Positions 46,317 to 56,139 of a stretch of 64,000 bases of DNA are shown here, piece by piece (the stretch's first letter is position 1; each line of letters starts with the position of its first letter). The position numbers and the translations under genes are program-made. This DNA comes from Promethearchaeota archaeon (GTDB lineage: Archaea > Asgardarchaeota > Lokiarchaeia > Sigyniarchaeales > SOKP01): the NCBI GenBank assembly GCA_019057865.1, contig JAHLWP010000005.1:92912-156911 (forward strand), given 5' to 3'. The notes beneath the pieces were generated by a model that saw only the letters and a list, made by a program, of their open reading frames with translations, searched no databases and was not told the origin of the DNA.

Positions 46317-47330
46317 TTACTTTTTTAAAATCTTAACAGCTTCATCAATGATCCTTTTAGCATTTGGGAGCGCTTGATCTTCTAATTCTCTTGAATAGGG
46401 TATTGTATTTTCAGTACAGACACGACCGTATTTAAATAATAATCCTTCTTCTAAAAGTATTGCACATATCTCACCAGAAAGTCCGAAACTCTTGTAATCT
46501 TCATCAACAATTAGTACTGCTTCTGTTTTACTAACAGACTTTTTTAAACCTTCTATATCCAGTGGAACCACACATCTTAAGTCTAAAACTTCAGCTGAAA
46601 TGCCTTTTTCTTCTAAGATGTGAGCAGCTTCGATGCTTCGATGTACACTGACTCCAAGACTAACTAATGTGATATCGTTTCCCTCTTTTATGCGATTCAG
46701 TTTTCCTAAAGGAATTGGGGCCCATTTCTCAGGTACTTCTCCTTCTATTCCTTGCTCTGGAACATCGAAAGAAACAGTAGTTCTCCCACCAATCCCCATG
46801 AAGTCCAGCCAGTAATCAGCTAACAATTTATGTTCAAAATAAATTACAGGATTATCTTCATAGATAGAAGAAAGCATCAAACCTCCTGCATCGGCAGGAT
46901 TTGATGGAACAACAATTGATAGTCCCGGTATATGAGCCAACCAACCCCATAGGCTTTGTTCATGTTGTCCAGCATCACCATAACCACCACCACAAGCAGT
47001 TCTGATAACAAGGGGAACATTCCATTTATTCCCTGAAAAGAAGGATATTTTTGCTGCCTGATTAAGGATAGCGTCCATTGCAACACCTATAAAATCCACT
47101 AACATAACCTCTACAATAGGTCGCAAACCAGCCATAGCGGCAGTGACTGCAGCACCAACAAAAGCACCTTCACTTATAGGGGTATGTTTTACTCTTTCTT
47201 TACCAAATCGGGCGAATAGGTTTATCCGTAAGGTGTGAACGTCCTCTCCCATGATAATAATATTTTCATCTTCAACCATAGCATATGTGAGCGCACTTTC
47301 AATGGCTTGAGCAAATCCCATCTTAGTCAT
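46317..47330 (-). CDS. 2-oxoacid/acetoin dehydrogenase E1 component, beta subunit
   Basis: This is the transketolase-like beta chain of the thiamine-diphosphate E1 enzyme. It begins MTKMGFAQAIESALTYAM, with the ThDP-activating Glu in ISEGAFVGAAV, AKISFFSGNKWNVPLVIRT and the C-terminal domain from LGVSVHRSIEAA to RIIDEAVKIL. At 337 residues it is full length. It overlaps the 3' end of the alpha gene by 8 bases, so they form one heterotetramer. No E2 or E3 gene is near. Pyruvate, branched-chain oxoacid or acetoin are possible substrates. Confidence 0.9.
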   Translation of the reverse strand: MTKMGFAQAIESALTYAMVEDENIIIMGEDVHTLRINLFARFGKERVKHTPISEGAFVGAAVTAAMAGLRPIVEVMLVDFIGVAMDAILNQAAKISFFSGNKWNVPLVIRTACGGGYGDAGQHEQSLWGWLAHIPGLSIVVPSNPADAGGLMLSSIYEDNPVIYFEHKLLADYWLDFMGIGGRTTVSFDVPEQGIEGEVPEKWAPIPLGKLNRIKEGNDITLVSLGVSVHRSIEAAHILEEKGISAEVLDLRCVVPLDIEGLKKSVSKTEAVLIVDEDYKSFGLSGEICAILLEEGLLFKYGRVCTENTIPYSRELEDQALPNAKRIIDEAVKILKK

Positions 47331-48321
47331 TTTTCATCCCTCCAATATCTAACGCTTTATTAACTATTTGTTTAATTTCTTTATTGACTTCTTCTTCTAT
47401 CTGTATGAGGCGATCCGCATCGGTTTTCAACTTTTTCTGAGTAAAAACTATAGGATCAAACTTTTTCTTAAGTTGTCCTCCAATTTTACGCAAAAGCAAA
47501 AGAACCTCATTTAGACTTTCACCACTATATTCTTTAAGAGAATCTGCAACTTCAGCTAACATGTTAGGATCTCGATAGTATCTAAGTAGTGGATCTCCAA
47601 GAAAATGTCCTTCCTTGTGCACACAATGGGCGTGGATAAACTGAGGTCCACCGTTATTACGCATTTTGGAGATTGCTTCATTTACAACTTTCCAAACTGC
47701 TTCTACATCAGTTCCATCAACTTCATATCCTTCTATACCGAAGCTTTTAGCTCTATCTATTAATTTTCCTCCTGTAACATTATTCGTAACCGTTGAAACC
47801 GCCCAATCGTTATCTTTACAAACAAAAAGTACAGGTAAATTCCAGACAGATGCTAAATTCATTGATTCAAGCATCATTCCCTGATTCATTGCTCCTTCTC
47901 CAAAGAAGGCAACAGCGATCTTTTTTTGTTTTTGATACTTCAAAGCTAATGCAAAACCCGTAGCTGCTGGACCTGATGAGCCTACAATACCTGAAGAGGC
48001 TGCTAAATGCTCTTTTGAAAAGAGATGCATGTGACCACCCTTTCCATTGCAAAGACCCATAGAATGACCTAAAAATTCTAGTAATATTAAAACAGGATCT
48101 ATTCCTCGCATAATAAATGGAGGAGTTCCACGATGGTCAACTGCCATAGCATCACCCTCTTCTAATTGTGAAACTACTCCTGCTATAATCGCTTCTTCCC
48201 CTGTTCCAAGATGCATCTCACCTGAAATCTTTCCTTTTTCCCATAAATCCGTTACAGCCTCCTCAAAAAGGCGGCTACGCAACATGTCTCGATAAAGTTG
48301 CCATACTTCTGCTTCGACCAT
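47323..48321 (-). CDS. 2-oxoacid/acetoin dehydrogenase E1 component, alpha subunit
   Basis: The ThDP-binding chain has the phosphate-binding motif FFGEGAMNQGMMLESMNLASVWNLPVLF split into its two blocks (GEGAMNQG and CKDNDWAVST), plus GKGGHMHLFS and the phosphorylation-loop-like HCVHKEGHFLGDP. The ATG at 48321 is preferred to GTG at 48330. A C-terminal helical extension of about 70 residues follows. It is the first gene of the E1 pair. The GxGGHMH and SSGIVGS residues resemble acetoin-type E1 alpha as much as pyruvate-type. Confidence 0.9.
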   Translation of the reverse strand: MVEAEVWQLYRDMLRSRLFEEAVTDLWEKGKISGEMHLGTGEEAIIAGVVSQLEEGDAMAVDHRGTPPFIMRGIDPVLILLEFLGHSMGLCNGKGGHMHLFSKEHLAASSGIVGSSGPAATGFALALKYQKQKKIAVAFFGEGAMNQGMMLESMNLASVWNLPVLFVCKDNDWAVSTVTNNVTGGKLIDRAKSFGIEGYEVDGTDVEAVWKVVNEAISKMRNNGGPQFIHAHCVHKEGHFLGDPLLRYYRDPNMLAEVADSLKEYSGESLNEVLLLLRKIGGQLKKKFDPIVFTQKKLKTDADRLIQIEEEVNKEIKQIVNKALDIGGMKND

Positions 48322-48450
48322 AATTTTCACATAATTAATTCAGTTTTTAATCTAATATTATTGATGTTTTTAATTTCATTAATTATACTTTTTTTTAATT
48401 ATTTTGTGTTAAATCTTCTTAGTTTAGAGTATTCTTAAACATAAAGTCAA

Positions 48451-49296
48451 TTATAATAATGCTAAACTTACTGACATTATAAACATACCAGTTATAATTC
48501 CAATTATTGAATAATGTTCCTTAGCTAATGATCGAGATACAGGTAATAATTCATCTAAAGAAATATAAACCATAATTCCACCAACGGCACCCAACATTGC
48601 ATTTAATACATTATCATTTATAAATGGGAAAAGAATCAACCATGTTAATACTGCTCCTAAAGGTTCACTCATTCCTGAAAGAAAAGACCATTTAAAAGCT
48701 TTTTTCTTATCTAATGTACAAGCATAAATTGGTACTGCCACAGCAATTCCTTCTGGTATATTATGTAATGCTATGGCTATAGTCAATAAAATTCCAAGCT
48801 TAACTTGTGTTAGAGTTCCTATAAAAGTGGCCATACCTTCGGGGAAGTTATGAATAAATACTCCAAAGAATATAAATATAGACGATTTTACTAAGGAATC
48901 ATTAACTTTTTCACCACGGTGGTGAGGACGTTGCCGATGGCGATGACCATAATGAAGATGTGGTTTGCGTTGACCTTTATTATTAATTAAAATCTCAATA
49001 GAATCCTCAAATTCATATTCGTGAGAAATTAATACATCAATAATAAACATTATTACCATTCCTAAAAAAAAAAAAGAAATTGCCATGAGAAAACCAAGTG
49101 CTTCTATACTCTTTGGCAACAATTCCAAAAATGAAATTAAAATCATGACTCCTGCAGAAAATCCCATAATGAAAGAAATAAATTTTGGGCTAGGTCTTTT
49201 CATAAAAAAAGCAATAAAACTGCCAATGGAAGTTGAAAGCCCCGCTAATAAACTTAATAATAGAGCAAGTATGAGATTTTCCATATTTAAGACCAT
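48451..49296 (-). CDS. ZIP-family divalent metal transporter (ZupT-like)
   Basis: This eight-helix ZIP transporter takes up Zn2+/Fe2+. The metal path motifs are HNFPEGMATFIG in helix IV and HNIPEGIAVAVP in helix V. The long cytoplasmic loop between helices III and IV is His-rich (HLHYGHRHRQRPHHRGE), a usual metal-sensing loop. At 281 residues it is typical. An alternative ATG at 49284 (MENLIL) is possible. It is a single gene on the minus strand. Confidence 0.9.
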   Translation of the reverse strand: MVLNMENLILALLLSLLAGLSTSIGSFIAFFMKRPSPKFISFIMGFSAGVMILISFLELLPKSIEALGFLMAISFFFLGMVIMFIIDVLISHEYEFEDSIEILINNKGQRKPHLHYGHRHRQRPHHRGEKVNDSLVKSSIFIFFGVFIHNFPEGMATFIGTLTQVKLGILLTIAIALHNIPEGIAVAVPIYACTLDKKKAFKWSFLSGMSEPLGAVLTWLILFPFINDNVLNAMLGAVGGIMVYISLDELLPVSRSLAKEHYSIIGIITGMFIMSVSLALL

Positions 49297-49575
49297 TATT
49301 TAATATTATTAGCAAATAATTATCCGCGTTTAATAAATGATATTTTTTTAAAATATTATTTTCACAGATAAAGATTATGATATATTTAATTATAAAACCG
49401 GGTATGAATTAATAAAAATTAGAAAATAGTTTTAAGATTTATTATAAAAGGTTAGAGAAATATAAGATAAAGCGTATTTGGAAAGGTAAATTAAAATATC
49501 TTTTAAAAATTAAGATTATATATAATATGAATCCCTCTTCTTAATTAATTTTATTAAAAATGATTAGGAGACATT

Positions 49576-50073
49576 ATGAGAAAGATAAATGATACTGATA
49601 AGTTGTTTTATTTTGAAAATAATTTTTTCTCTGTAGATGGTATATGGATGCTGGAGACTGAGAAGGAAGTAGGGTGGGATGTTGCCATAAAAATCGATAC
49701 AGCGGTATGGACAAGACTTTTAAAAATTTTTATCCGACGGATTAAACGTTATTTAAACATTGATACAAATTCTTTGGAAGATTTAATTGAAATAATTACA
49801 TTTCGTTGGTCCATAGAAGGATGGGATTATGAAATTATAAAAAATAACGAGTCAGATATAGTTATAAATATAATTAAATGTCCATATAAGTCTATTATGG
49901 AAAGAAGCGAGAATCGCCAAGAGAAAATTCCTTTGATTTGCAAAAATATGTGTGAACCGTTTTATAAAGCTGTTTTTGAAGATTTTAATCAAGAAATAAA
50001 AATTGAAAGAAACAAGTTTATGGGATTAGGGGATAAAATTTGCGATTTTCATTTTAAAATAATTAAGAAATAA
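49576..50073 (+). CDS. DUF6125 / ATC-hydrolase-like protein
   Basis: The 165 residues match the pattern of small proteins in the L-2-amino-thiazoline-4-carboxylate hydrolase/DUF6125 group: FYFENNFFSVDGIWML, GWDVAIKIDTAVW, a central ECP-like KCPYKSIM, then ICKNMCEPFYKAVFEDFN and GDKICDFHFKI. The conserved cysteines suggest a redox or metal site. The function is not established for archaeal members. An AGGAG stands just upstream of the start. It is convergent with the methylase gene. Confidence 0.65.
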   Translation: MRKINDTDKLFYFENNFFSVDGIWMLETEKEVGWDVAIKIDTAVWTRLLKIFIRRIKRYLNIDTNSLEDLIEIITFRWSIEGWDYEIIKNNESDIVINIIKCPYKSIMERSENRQEKIPLICKNMCEPFYKAVFEDFNQEIKIERNKFMGLGDKICDFHFKIIKK

Positions 50074-50145
50074 CAATATCAGAACTTAATCAATTTTGTT
50101 AGTTTTGAATAACTTATAAGTTGAGACATTAATTAATTTAATAAT

Positions 50146-52029
50146 TTATTCGCCATAAATATTCTCGAAATATTTAACTTGCTCTTTTAAGTTTAGCAGA
50201 ATTATGTTTTTCTCATTATCTGTAATTGAATAGAGTGAAAAGATAAAGTTATCAATCTCTCTTAATAATTGATTTGTTAAAGCATTGTATTTTCCGTTAG
50301 TCATCCTTAGATTTTCGATAATTTTGTTTACTTTAAAAGCTATTTCAGATTTAGTATTTTCATTAGAATTTCTAAACGGTAAATGACGGATCATATATTG
50401 ATTTAAATTTATTGTAGTATCTTTTTGGTTATTAATTCCATAAATGCAATAAAATTGGATTAGAGCAGAATTAATAAGAGCACATAAATATTTTAATTCC
50501 TCAATATCATCATAAAGTAAAGAATAAATCGATGAAGTAAAACATACATTTTCTTCAGTATAAATTGCTTCAGGTATTATGTTATTATGCTTAATTAGTA
50601 ATTTTGGTTTTGTATAATATTCATAATCCTCACCTTTCAGAAGATTTGAATCAATTTCTTTCATATTAAAAGATTTACTTTTTGTTAAATAATAATGCTT
50701 AAAATCATTTCTTGCACTTATAAAAAGACAAGAACTTTTAGAATTATTTTTTAATATTTTTCTAACTTGTTTCAAGCCCTTATCTTCTTCTCCTCGAATC
50801 ATTTTTGGAAAACTTAGATGATTTAGATAATTCAAATTTCCATTTCGTTCGATTTTATTGATTATTTGATATGTTATATCATCAGTTTTAATTCTTATAC
50901 GGTTTAATGCGATAGTTTCAAACCCACAATGGGGACAATGCTTATTAAATGTGTAAAAATATAACTTCTTTGATTTGTTGCAATAAGGGCATTTTAAGTT
51001 AAAGCAAATTCTTAGTAAATCAGTATTTTGATTTTTGTATGTTATGATTTTTTTCTTCGGATAATCATAAATTTGTAGATCCCTATTTTTATGATTCTTG
51101 TTTCTATAGAAAATTATTTGGACTTCGTTTGTCGCATTTTTAAAAATTTTAGAACCAATATCAAAAATTTTTAGTATGTTTGCTTTAGAGAGTAAACTAT
51201 TTCTAAATTTAACATAACCTTGTCTAAGAAGAAAACTTTTTGGGACTATAAAAACTATAAATTCATTACTCAAATCCAAGGATTTTAATAAAAATGCACA
51301 GTAAATATCATGATAAAAAATATCTTCTTTCTTTAAAATCAATTTTTCATTTTGGTTTAAAATATTTCCATAAGGAGGATTCCCTATAATAATATCGTAT
51401 TTTGCAGAATTAGAATTCAAAATAATATTTTCAATTCTCAAATTTGACTGTAAAATGGGAAGAATTTCCGAGAAACTTAAATTAGATCCATCAAAATACC
51501 AAGCAAGAAGTTTAATTGCACATAACTTAATTGCATATTCATTTGTATCATAACCATAAAGGTTTTTTAATATCCTAATTTTAATATCAATATTTTGGGG
51601 TTCAAAATCTAATTTTCTAATAAGTTTATATAAATAATCTGCTGAATTTATTAGAAAATTTCCAGAACCACACGCAGGATCACAAATTGTTATATTTGAT
51701 AATATTTCATGAATCTTCTGTTGAAAATTTGATGTCAAATTGTTAATTTCATAAATTCTACTTATCTTTTTAAAATTTTTAGAATTTTCTTTTAATTTTT
51801 CATTAATGATAAAGATTAAAGCTTCAGTTACCATAAATTGGGTAATATCTTTTTCCGTATAATAAATTCCCTCTTTTTTTCGATTATGATAACTATTTAA
51901 AAATAGATCTTCAAGCGAATCTATTATTGGAATTAATACTTTAAAATCCTTTATATTGTTTGAATTAGTAGATTTTTCAAATAAACTAAGGAGTTTTTCA
52001 AATTCTTCAAAATTTTTTTGCTGGATCAT
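50146..52029 (-). CDS. Orphan N6-adenine DNA methyltransferase (TaqI/Eco57I-like)
   Basis: This gamma-class adenine methylase has motif I DPACGSGNFLINSADYLY (residues about 116-133) and motif IV GNPPYGN (about 219). The N-terminal helical part has the GIYYTEKDITQFMV opening typical of type I/IIG methylases. A zinc-finger-like insertion (CPYCNKSKKL...HCPHCG) and a C-terminal target-recognition region complete its 627 residues. No nuclease motif or restriction gene was seen nearby, so it acts alone, or the partner is lost. Base composition is as AT-rich as that of its neighbours. Confidence 0.85.
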   Translation of the reverse strand: MIQQKNFEEFEKLLSLFEKSTNSNNIKDFKVLIPIIDSLEDLFLNSYHNRKKEGIYYTEKDITQFMVTEALIFIINEKLKENSKNFKKISRIYEINNLTSNFQQKIHEILSNITICDPACGSGNFLINSADYLYKLIRKLDFEPQNIDIKIRILKNLYGYDTNEYAIKLCAIKLLAWYFDGSNLSFSEILPILQSNLRIENIILNSNSAKYDIIIGNPPYGNILNQNEKLILKKEDIFYHDIYCAFLLKSLDLSNEFIVFIVPKSFLLRQGYVKFRNSLLSKANILKIFDIGSKIFKNATNEVQIIFYRNKNHKNRDLQIYDYPKKKIITYKNQNTDLLRICFNLKCPYCNKSKKLYFYTFNKHCPHCGFETIALNRIRIKTDDITYQIINKIERNGNLNYLNHLSFPKMIRGEEDKGLKQVRKILKNNSKSSCLFISARNDFKHYYLTKSKSFNMKEIDSNLLKGEDYEYYTKPKLLIKHNNIIPEAIYTEENVCFTSSIYSLLYDDIEELKYLCALINSALIQFYCIYGINNQKDTTINLNQYMIRHLPFRNSNENTKSEIAFKVNKIIENLRMTNGKYNALTNQLLREIDNFIFSLYSITDNEKNIILLNLKEQVKYFENIYGE

Positions 52030-52191
52030 CTTTATTTAATAAAGAATTTGGTTTTTTAGAAAGAAAGATATAAGAAATCAGATCTTTTCGATTATTAATT
52101 AACACCATTAATTTTTAAACTAAAATATTTTATTATTTATACGATATTTTCTTTATATTTTTATAGTTAAATTACCTTAATATAATAGGAT

Positions 52192-52686
52192 ATGACTAGT
52201 GATAAAGAGGAAAAAAAAGACTATTACGGGGTTGCTCCAATAAGTACAGTTGTAAAACAAATGAAAAAGGAATATGATAGAGACTCTAAGGATTGGAGAG
52301 TAATAGGATCAAAAGACGATAAAGGTAATTCTGATACTTTTATAACAAAAAAGCCTAATGCTTACTGGTTAAAATCAAAACAATTGAGCCCTTATTCTGC
52401 TTTGAGCATGGGTACAGTTGTTAGAAATTTAGATAAAGATATTGATGAAAAAATTGGGAAAAAGATGTCCCCAAATGATATGCTTCGCTTTTTTGGGATG
52501 ATTGTTCCCATAAAAAAAGATCAGAATGTTATTGCTACTGGTATTGAAAAATTTTCTCAAGAACACGGTAATTATTTAAAAGATTTAATATATGAACGAG
52601 ATCCTAATATCGGGCATGTATTAGGAAGGCGGATTGATAAGGAATTTTCAAAAAAACATCCGCAACGACGCGGTTTATATATTTAA
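52192..52686 (+). CDS. Uncharacterised soluble protein
   Basis: The family is not recognised. The 164 residues form a charged, soluble alpha/beta protein with YYGVAPISTVVKQMKKEYDRD at the front and a basic end (GRRIDKEFSKKHPQRRGLYI). No membrane segment, metal motif or known catalytic motif is visible. It is convergent with the next gene, 13 bases between stops. Well-kept codon structure and a clear ATG support a real gene. Confidence 0.55.
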   Translation: MTSDKEEKKDYYGVAPISTVVKQMKKEYDRDSKDWRVIGSKDDKGNSDTFITKKPNAYWLKSKQLSPYSALSMGTVVRNLDKDIDEKIGKKMSPNDMLRFFGMIVPIKKDQNVIATGIEKFSQEHGNYLKDLIYERDPNIGHVLGRRIDKEFSKKHPQRRGLYI

Positions 52687-52699
52687 AGAAGGAGAACTC

Positions 52700-53191
52700 T
52701 TATACTTTTTTTTTTAACGAGTTTAAATCGTTTTTATTCTTTATAATTGGAAGACTGCTGGAATAATTTGTGGAATTATTAATTAATTCGGTTATTACAG
52801 CATTAATTTTTTCAGATCCAGGTTTACCCTCGAGTTCTTTAGCAAAATCCTTGATCTTTTGAACATTAAAATCTTCTAAATAGAAGGATAGTCCCTTTGA
52901 TAACTCTTCAAATAAAAATTGGAAAGATAAGTCAGCATTTCTCTCTGTTGTGAATAAAGGTTCTTCTGGATCTTCAAAAGTATATGAGATTTCCACCCAA
53001 CGGTCGTTGTCTGCTGGAACCATTCCATAAATATAATCCTTTGTATAAATCCATAAAGGAGTACCTTTATCGAAAGACGAGTCGACTAAATTAGTAAAAT
53101 CATCTTTACTCATACTAATCCTATTTTGTAGATTTTTAATAAATTTTTTCCTACTATAATTTCGGATACTTTTATAATTAAGTAATTTCAA
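52700..53191 (-). CDS. Uncharacterised soluble protein
   Basis: The family is not recognised. The 163 residues show a basic N-terminus, a central beta-rich part (LWIYTKDYIYGMVPADNDRW, VEISYTFEDPEEP) and a helical C-terminal part. An internal ATG at residue 27 (MSKDDF) may be the real start. It shares a divergent promoter region of about 70 bases with nadE. Confidence 0.5.
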   Translation of the reverse strand: MKLLNYKSIRNYSRKKFIKNLQNRISMSKDDFTNLVDSSFDKGTPLWIYTKDYIYGMVPADNDRWVEISYTFEDPEEPLFTTERNADLSFQFLFEELSKGLSFYLEDFNVQKIKDFAKELEGKPGSEKINAVITELINNSTNYSSSLPIIKNKNDLNSLKKKV

Positions 53192-53264
53192 ATTTCTTAT
53201 TTTAATCTTATCTTTTCTAAAGTTTAAAAAGAGTTTTAAATAAAAAGAAGAATTGAAATATAGT

Positions 53265-54029
53265 ATGCGGAAATTGGATTATAAAAAAATTAATTCTGAT
53301 ATTCAATCTTGGATTAAAGATTATGTGAATTCCGCAAACACCGATGGAATTGTAATTGGAATTAGCGGAGGTATTGATAGTGCTGTAACTGCTGCATTAT
53401 GTGTAAAATCAATAGGTAAGGATAAAGTTATAGGATTAGGTTTACCTTGCTCATCAATACCTCAAGATATAGAAGATGCTAAAAAGATTGCTAAAATTTT
53501 AGGAATACAATTTCTTATAATAGATTTAACGAGTATTTATAATGAATTTATGGAGCGTGTTTCTCCTCTTATTAAATCCAATAAAATAGCAATGGCAAAT
53601 TTAAAGCCTCGATTAAGAATGATGACGGTTTATTTTGTAGGTCAATCCATGGGCAGATATCTAGTAGGTGGAGCCGGGAATAGGACAGAATTAGCAATTG
53701 GTTACTTTACTAAATATGGTGATGGAGGTGTAGATTTTGAACCTATTGGAGGACTTTATAAATGTGAAGTAAGGGAAATTGGAAAGCTTCTAGGAATCCC
53801 TGAAAATATTATTAAAAAACCACCTTCAGCAGGTTTATGGAAAGGTCAAACTGATGAGGGCGAAATTGGCTTAAGTTATGATACAATAGATGAAATCCTC
53901 TATAGATTAGATTATAACTTAGATCTAGATGATCTTAATGAAAAGGATATCACTAAAGTTAAAAACATGATAAAATCAGCACAACATAAAATGAAAATGC
54001 CTCCAACTTTTAAAATAAACAAAAATTAG
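53265..54029 (+). CDS. nadE: NAD synthetase, ammonia-dependent type
   Basis: The enzyme converts deamido-NAD to NAD with ATP and ammonia. The PP-loop is GISGGIDSAVTAALC; LPCSSIPQD, GAGNRTELAIGYFTKYGDGGVDFEPIGGLYK and PSAGLWKGQTDEGEIG are the classic NadE segments. The protein is about 254 residues without a nitrilase-type glutaminase domain. The ATG at 53265 is favoured; TTG at 53253 would add four residues. It is convergent with the coiled-coil gene. Confidence 0.94.
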   Translation: MRKLDYKKINSDIQSWIKDYVNSANTDGIVIGISGGIDSAVTAALCVKSIGKDKVIGLGLPCSSIPQDIEDAKKIAKILGIQFLIIDLTSIYNEFMERVSPLIKSNKIAMANLKPRLRMMTVYFVGQSMGRYLVGGAGNRTELAIGYFTKYGDGGVDFEPIGGLYKCEVREIGKLLGIPENIIKKPPSAGLWKGQTDEGEIGLSYDTIDEILYRLDYNLDLDDLNEKDITKVKNMIKSAQHKMKMPPTFKINKN

Positions 54030-54043
54030 AATTTTAAAAATAG

Positions 54044-55267
54044 TTATAGACCTGCAATTACTCTTCTAATCTTATTAATTCGCGAAGTAATTTCATTTAG
54101 CTTGAATTTAAGGTCATCACTTTGATTTTTATATTCAAAATCGTCAATATTACCTTTATGATATCTCTTTTCTAAATCTTTAAAGCTTTTCTCTAATGAA
54201 TATCTCCTTCCTTCCAGAGCAATTAATTCTTGATATAATGCATCTTTATCAGCAGGTAATTCATCAGTAGTTGAAATACTATCTTCAACTTTAGTAGCGC
54301 CAAATTCTACAAAAGGCATTGTACTTGTTTTCTCCTTAAACCCTCCTTTCTTTTTCTTTTTCTCCTCTTTTTTTTTCTTTTCTTTCACTAGCATTCCACC
54401 AACACGACCAATAACTTGCTCTGAATTATTAGTCTTTTCTCCGACAGAGGAGAATACATTAAACAGATCTTCACCGCTAGATTTTACGGATTCTGCTTCT
54501 ACTTCTTCTACACTAACAGTACTAATTGTTGGTTTTGAATTAATGGCAAACTCTGCTTTATTAATCTCAATTTCGCTAGACTCCAAAGAGGGCATTTCAG
54601 TTACTGATGTAGTTATCTTTGGTTTCGCCCTTTCTTCCTTCTTTTTAGGTTCAGTGGGTTTACTCTTAACTCTAACTGGAGGTACATCTTTTGGAGTCTT
54701 TATAGCTGGAATTTTTATTTTAGGAGGGGGTAGTTTTGATTCTTTTTTTGGTTTTATCGTTTTTACTACTCGTGTCTGAGAAACTTGCTTAAGTGTTTCA
54801 TCCTTTTTTTCTAAATCTTGTTTTAACATTTCAATTTTTTCTTTTAGACCTTCAATTTCTCCTTTAAATTGTTCAGAAACCTTATCCACTATTTCTGTAA
54901 TATCTATTTGAGAAGAAGCAGAATTAACTTGAGATTGAGTGGCTGATGTTTCTTTGATTTCTTTTTTCTCAAATTTAACTGTTTTGTCGGTGATATTAAT
55001 AATTTTTTGTATATATTCAGGTAATTCAGATTCAATGAACCAAAATTCCAGTGTATCCCATTCTTCTAATTTCATGAGAGCATCCTCAAAAAGACGCATG
55101 TTAGCTCCTATATCAAATGTATTTATAGTTCTTAAAGATTTTATCTTCTCCATTAATTTATCCCGGGCTTCAATTTCATCATCCGGAGTTGGTTCTTCCT
55201 CTGCTAAGAGTAGATAAATATCTTTTATCTCCTGAATAGTAGTTTTTAACTTTTCCTCTTCACTCAT
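54044..55267 (-). CDS. Multi-part coiled-coil protein with Pro/Lys-rich middle
   Basis: The family is not recognised. Residues 1-100 form a helical domain (with EFWFIESELPEYIQKI). A coiled coil follows at about 122-165 and a Pro/Lys/Ser/Thr-rich disordered middle at 170-320 that ends in a KEKKKKEEKKKKK block. The C-terminal helical hairpin (GRRYSLEKSFKDLEKRYHKGNIDDFEYK) resembles the short coiled hairpin seen at the end of many archaeal regulatory proteins. It is soluble. A scaffold or cytoskeleton-linked role is a guess only. Confidence 0.6.
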   Translation of the reverse strand: MSEEEKLKTTIQEIKDIYLLLAEEEPTPDDEIEARDKLMEKIKSLRTINTFDIGANMRLFEDALMKLEEWDTLEFWFIESELPEYIQKIINITDKTVKFEKKEIKETSATQSQVNSASSQIDITEIVDKVSEQFKGEIEGLKEKIEMLKQDLEKKDETLKQVSQTRVVKTIKPKKESKLPPPKIKIPAIKTPKDVPPVRVKSKPTEPKKKEERAKPKITTSVTEMPSLESSEIEINKAEFAINSKPTISTVSVEEVEAESVKSSGEDLFNVFSSVGEKTNNSEQVIGRVGGMLVKEKKKKEEKKKKKGGFKEKTSTMPFVEFGATKVEDSISTTDELPADKDALYQELIALEGRRYSLEKSFKDLEKRYHKGNIDDFEYKNQSDDLKFKLNEITSRINKIRRVIAGL

Positions 55268-55431
55268 AAGGGATTACTTGATTTATTTATTTTGATTCTC
55301 TGCAAAAAATTTCTCTTTAAGTATTTAAAAACATTTCACTAATTTATTTTTTTGCGTTATAATAAGTTTAAATAAATTCTACCTAATTTACTAAGATTTA
55401 AAAACAAATAAACAAAGATTGAATAAAAAAT

Positions 55432-56139
55432 TTAATTTAATTTTTGTGATCTCTTTATTTTTTTAATTAAAATTCCTGAAATAACGCAAATCGCACCAAT
55501 TAAAATGTATATATCATAACTGAGAATTACTGCTCTCCCTTCTTTACCTTTACATATATTATTATAAATATAATTTACTATGCAATTAATTTCACTGATA
55601 CACTTATAACCATTGCCTATAAATGTATTTCCTGAAACTGTGTTGTAATTACTTTGTTGCAATTCTATTCCAATTTGGTTGTTGTTTGCCGTATTGTCTG
55701 AGATATTGTTATAATCGCTTTTCCATAACATAAAGCCGTATATATTGTTATCATTTGCCTCGTTTCCTGAAATGTTATTATAATTACTCCACTGTATAAA
55801 TATCCCTAGACCCCCTATTAAACCATCTAATGGATCATCATAGTTATTATTTGCATAATTTCTAGTAATGTTATTATTATCGCAAAAGTCAAGACTAATG
55901 CCTAAACGATTGTTGGTAACAGTGTTTTCTGTAATAATATTATTATCATAGTCTTGTAGATATATCCCGGAGTGGGTATTATCCGAGCAATCATTTTTAA
56001 TTAATTTTCTAAGATGGACTTCGTATAAGGTGTTTGGATCAATTATTTCTTCAGCAATTAGATCTGGTGGGATCGCAATTTTGTAATAATTTCCTTGTTT
56101 TTGAGGTTTTGCTGGAAAAGTTATTACTTCCTCTGTCAT
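55432..56139 (-). CDS. Chimera: AbrB-like N-terminus joined to NosD-type beta-helix with C-terminal membrane helix
   Basis: Residues 1-46 (VITFPAKPQKQGNYYKIAIP then DLIAEEIIDPNTLYEVHLRKL) look like a swapped-hairpin AbrB/SpoVT DNA-binding domain. Residues 47-200 are right-handed beta-helix rungs of about 22-24 residues (for example YNNISGNEANDNN, YNNISDNTANNNQ) as in secreted NosD-like proteins. A membrane helix lies at 207-226. There is no signal peptide, so the beta-helix would be on the wrong side of the membrane. It is most easily read as a recombination product between two genes; expression is doubtful. Confidence 0.6.
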   Translation of the reverse strand: MTEEVITFPAKPQKQGNYYKIAIPPDLIAEEIIDPNTLYEVHLRKLIKNDCSDNTHSGIYLQDYDNNIITENTVTNNRLGISLDFCDNNNITRNYANNNYDDPLDGLIGGLGIFIQWSNYNNISGNEANDNNIYGFMLWKSDYNNISDNTANNNQIGIELQQSNYNTVSGNTFIGNGYKCISEINCIVNYIYNNICKGKEGRAVILSYDIYILIGAICVISGILIKKIKRSQKLN

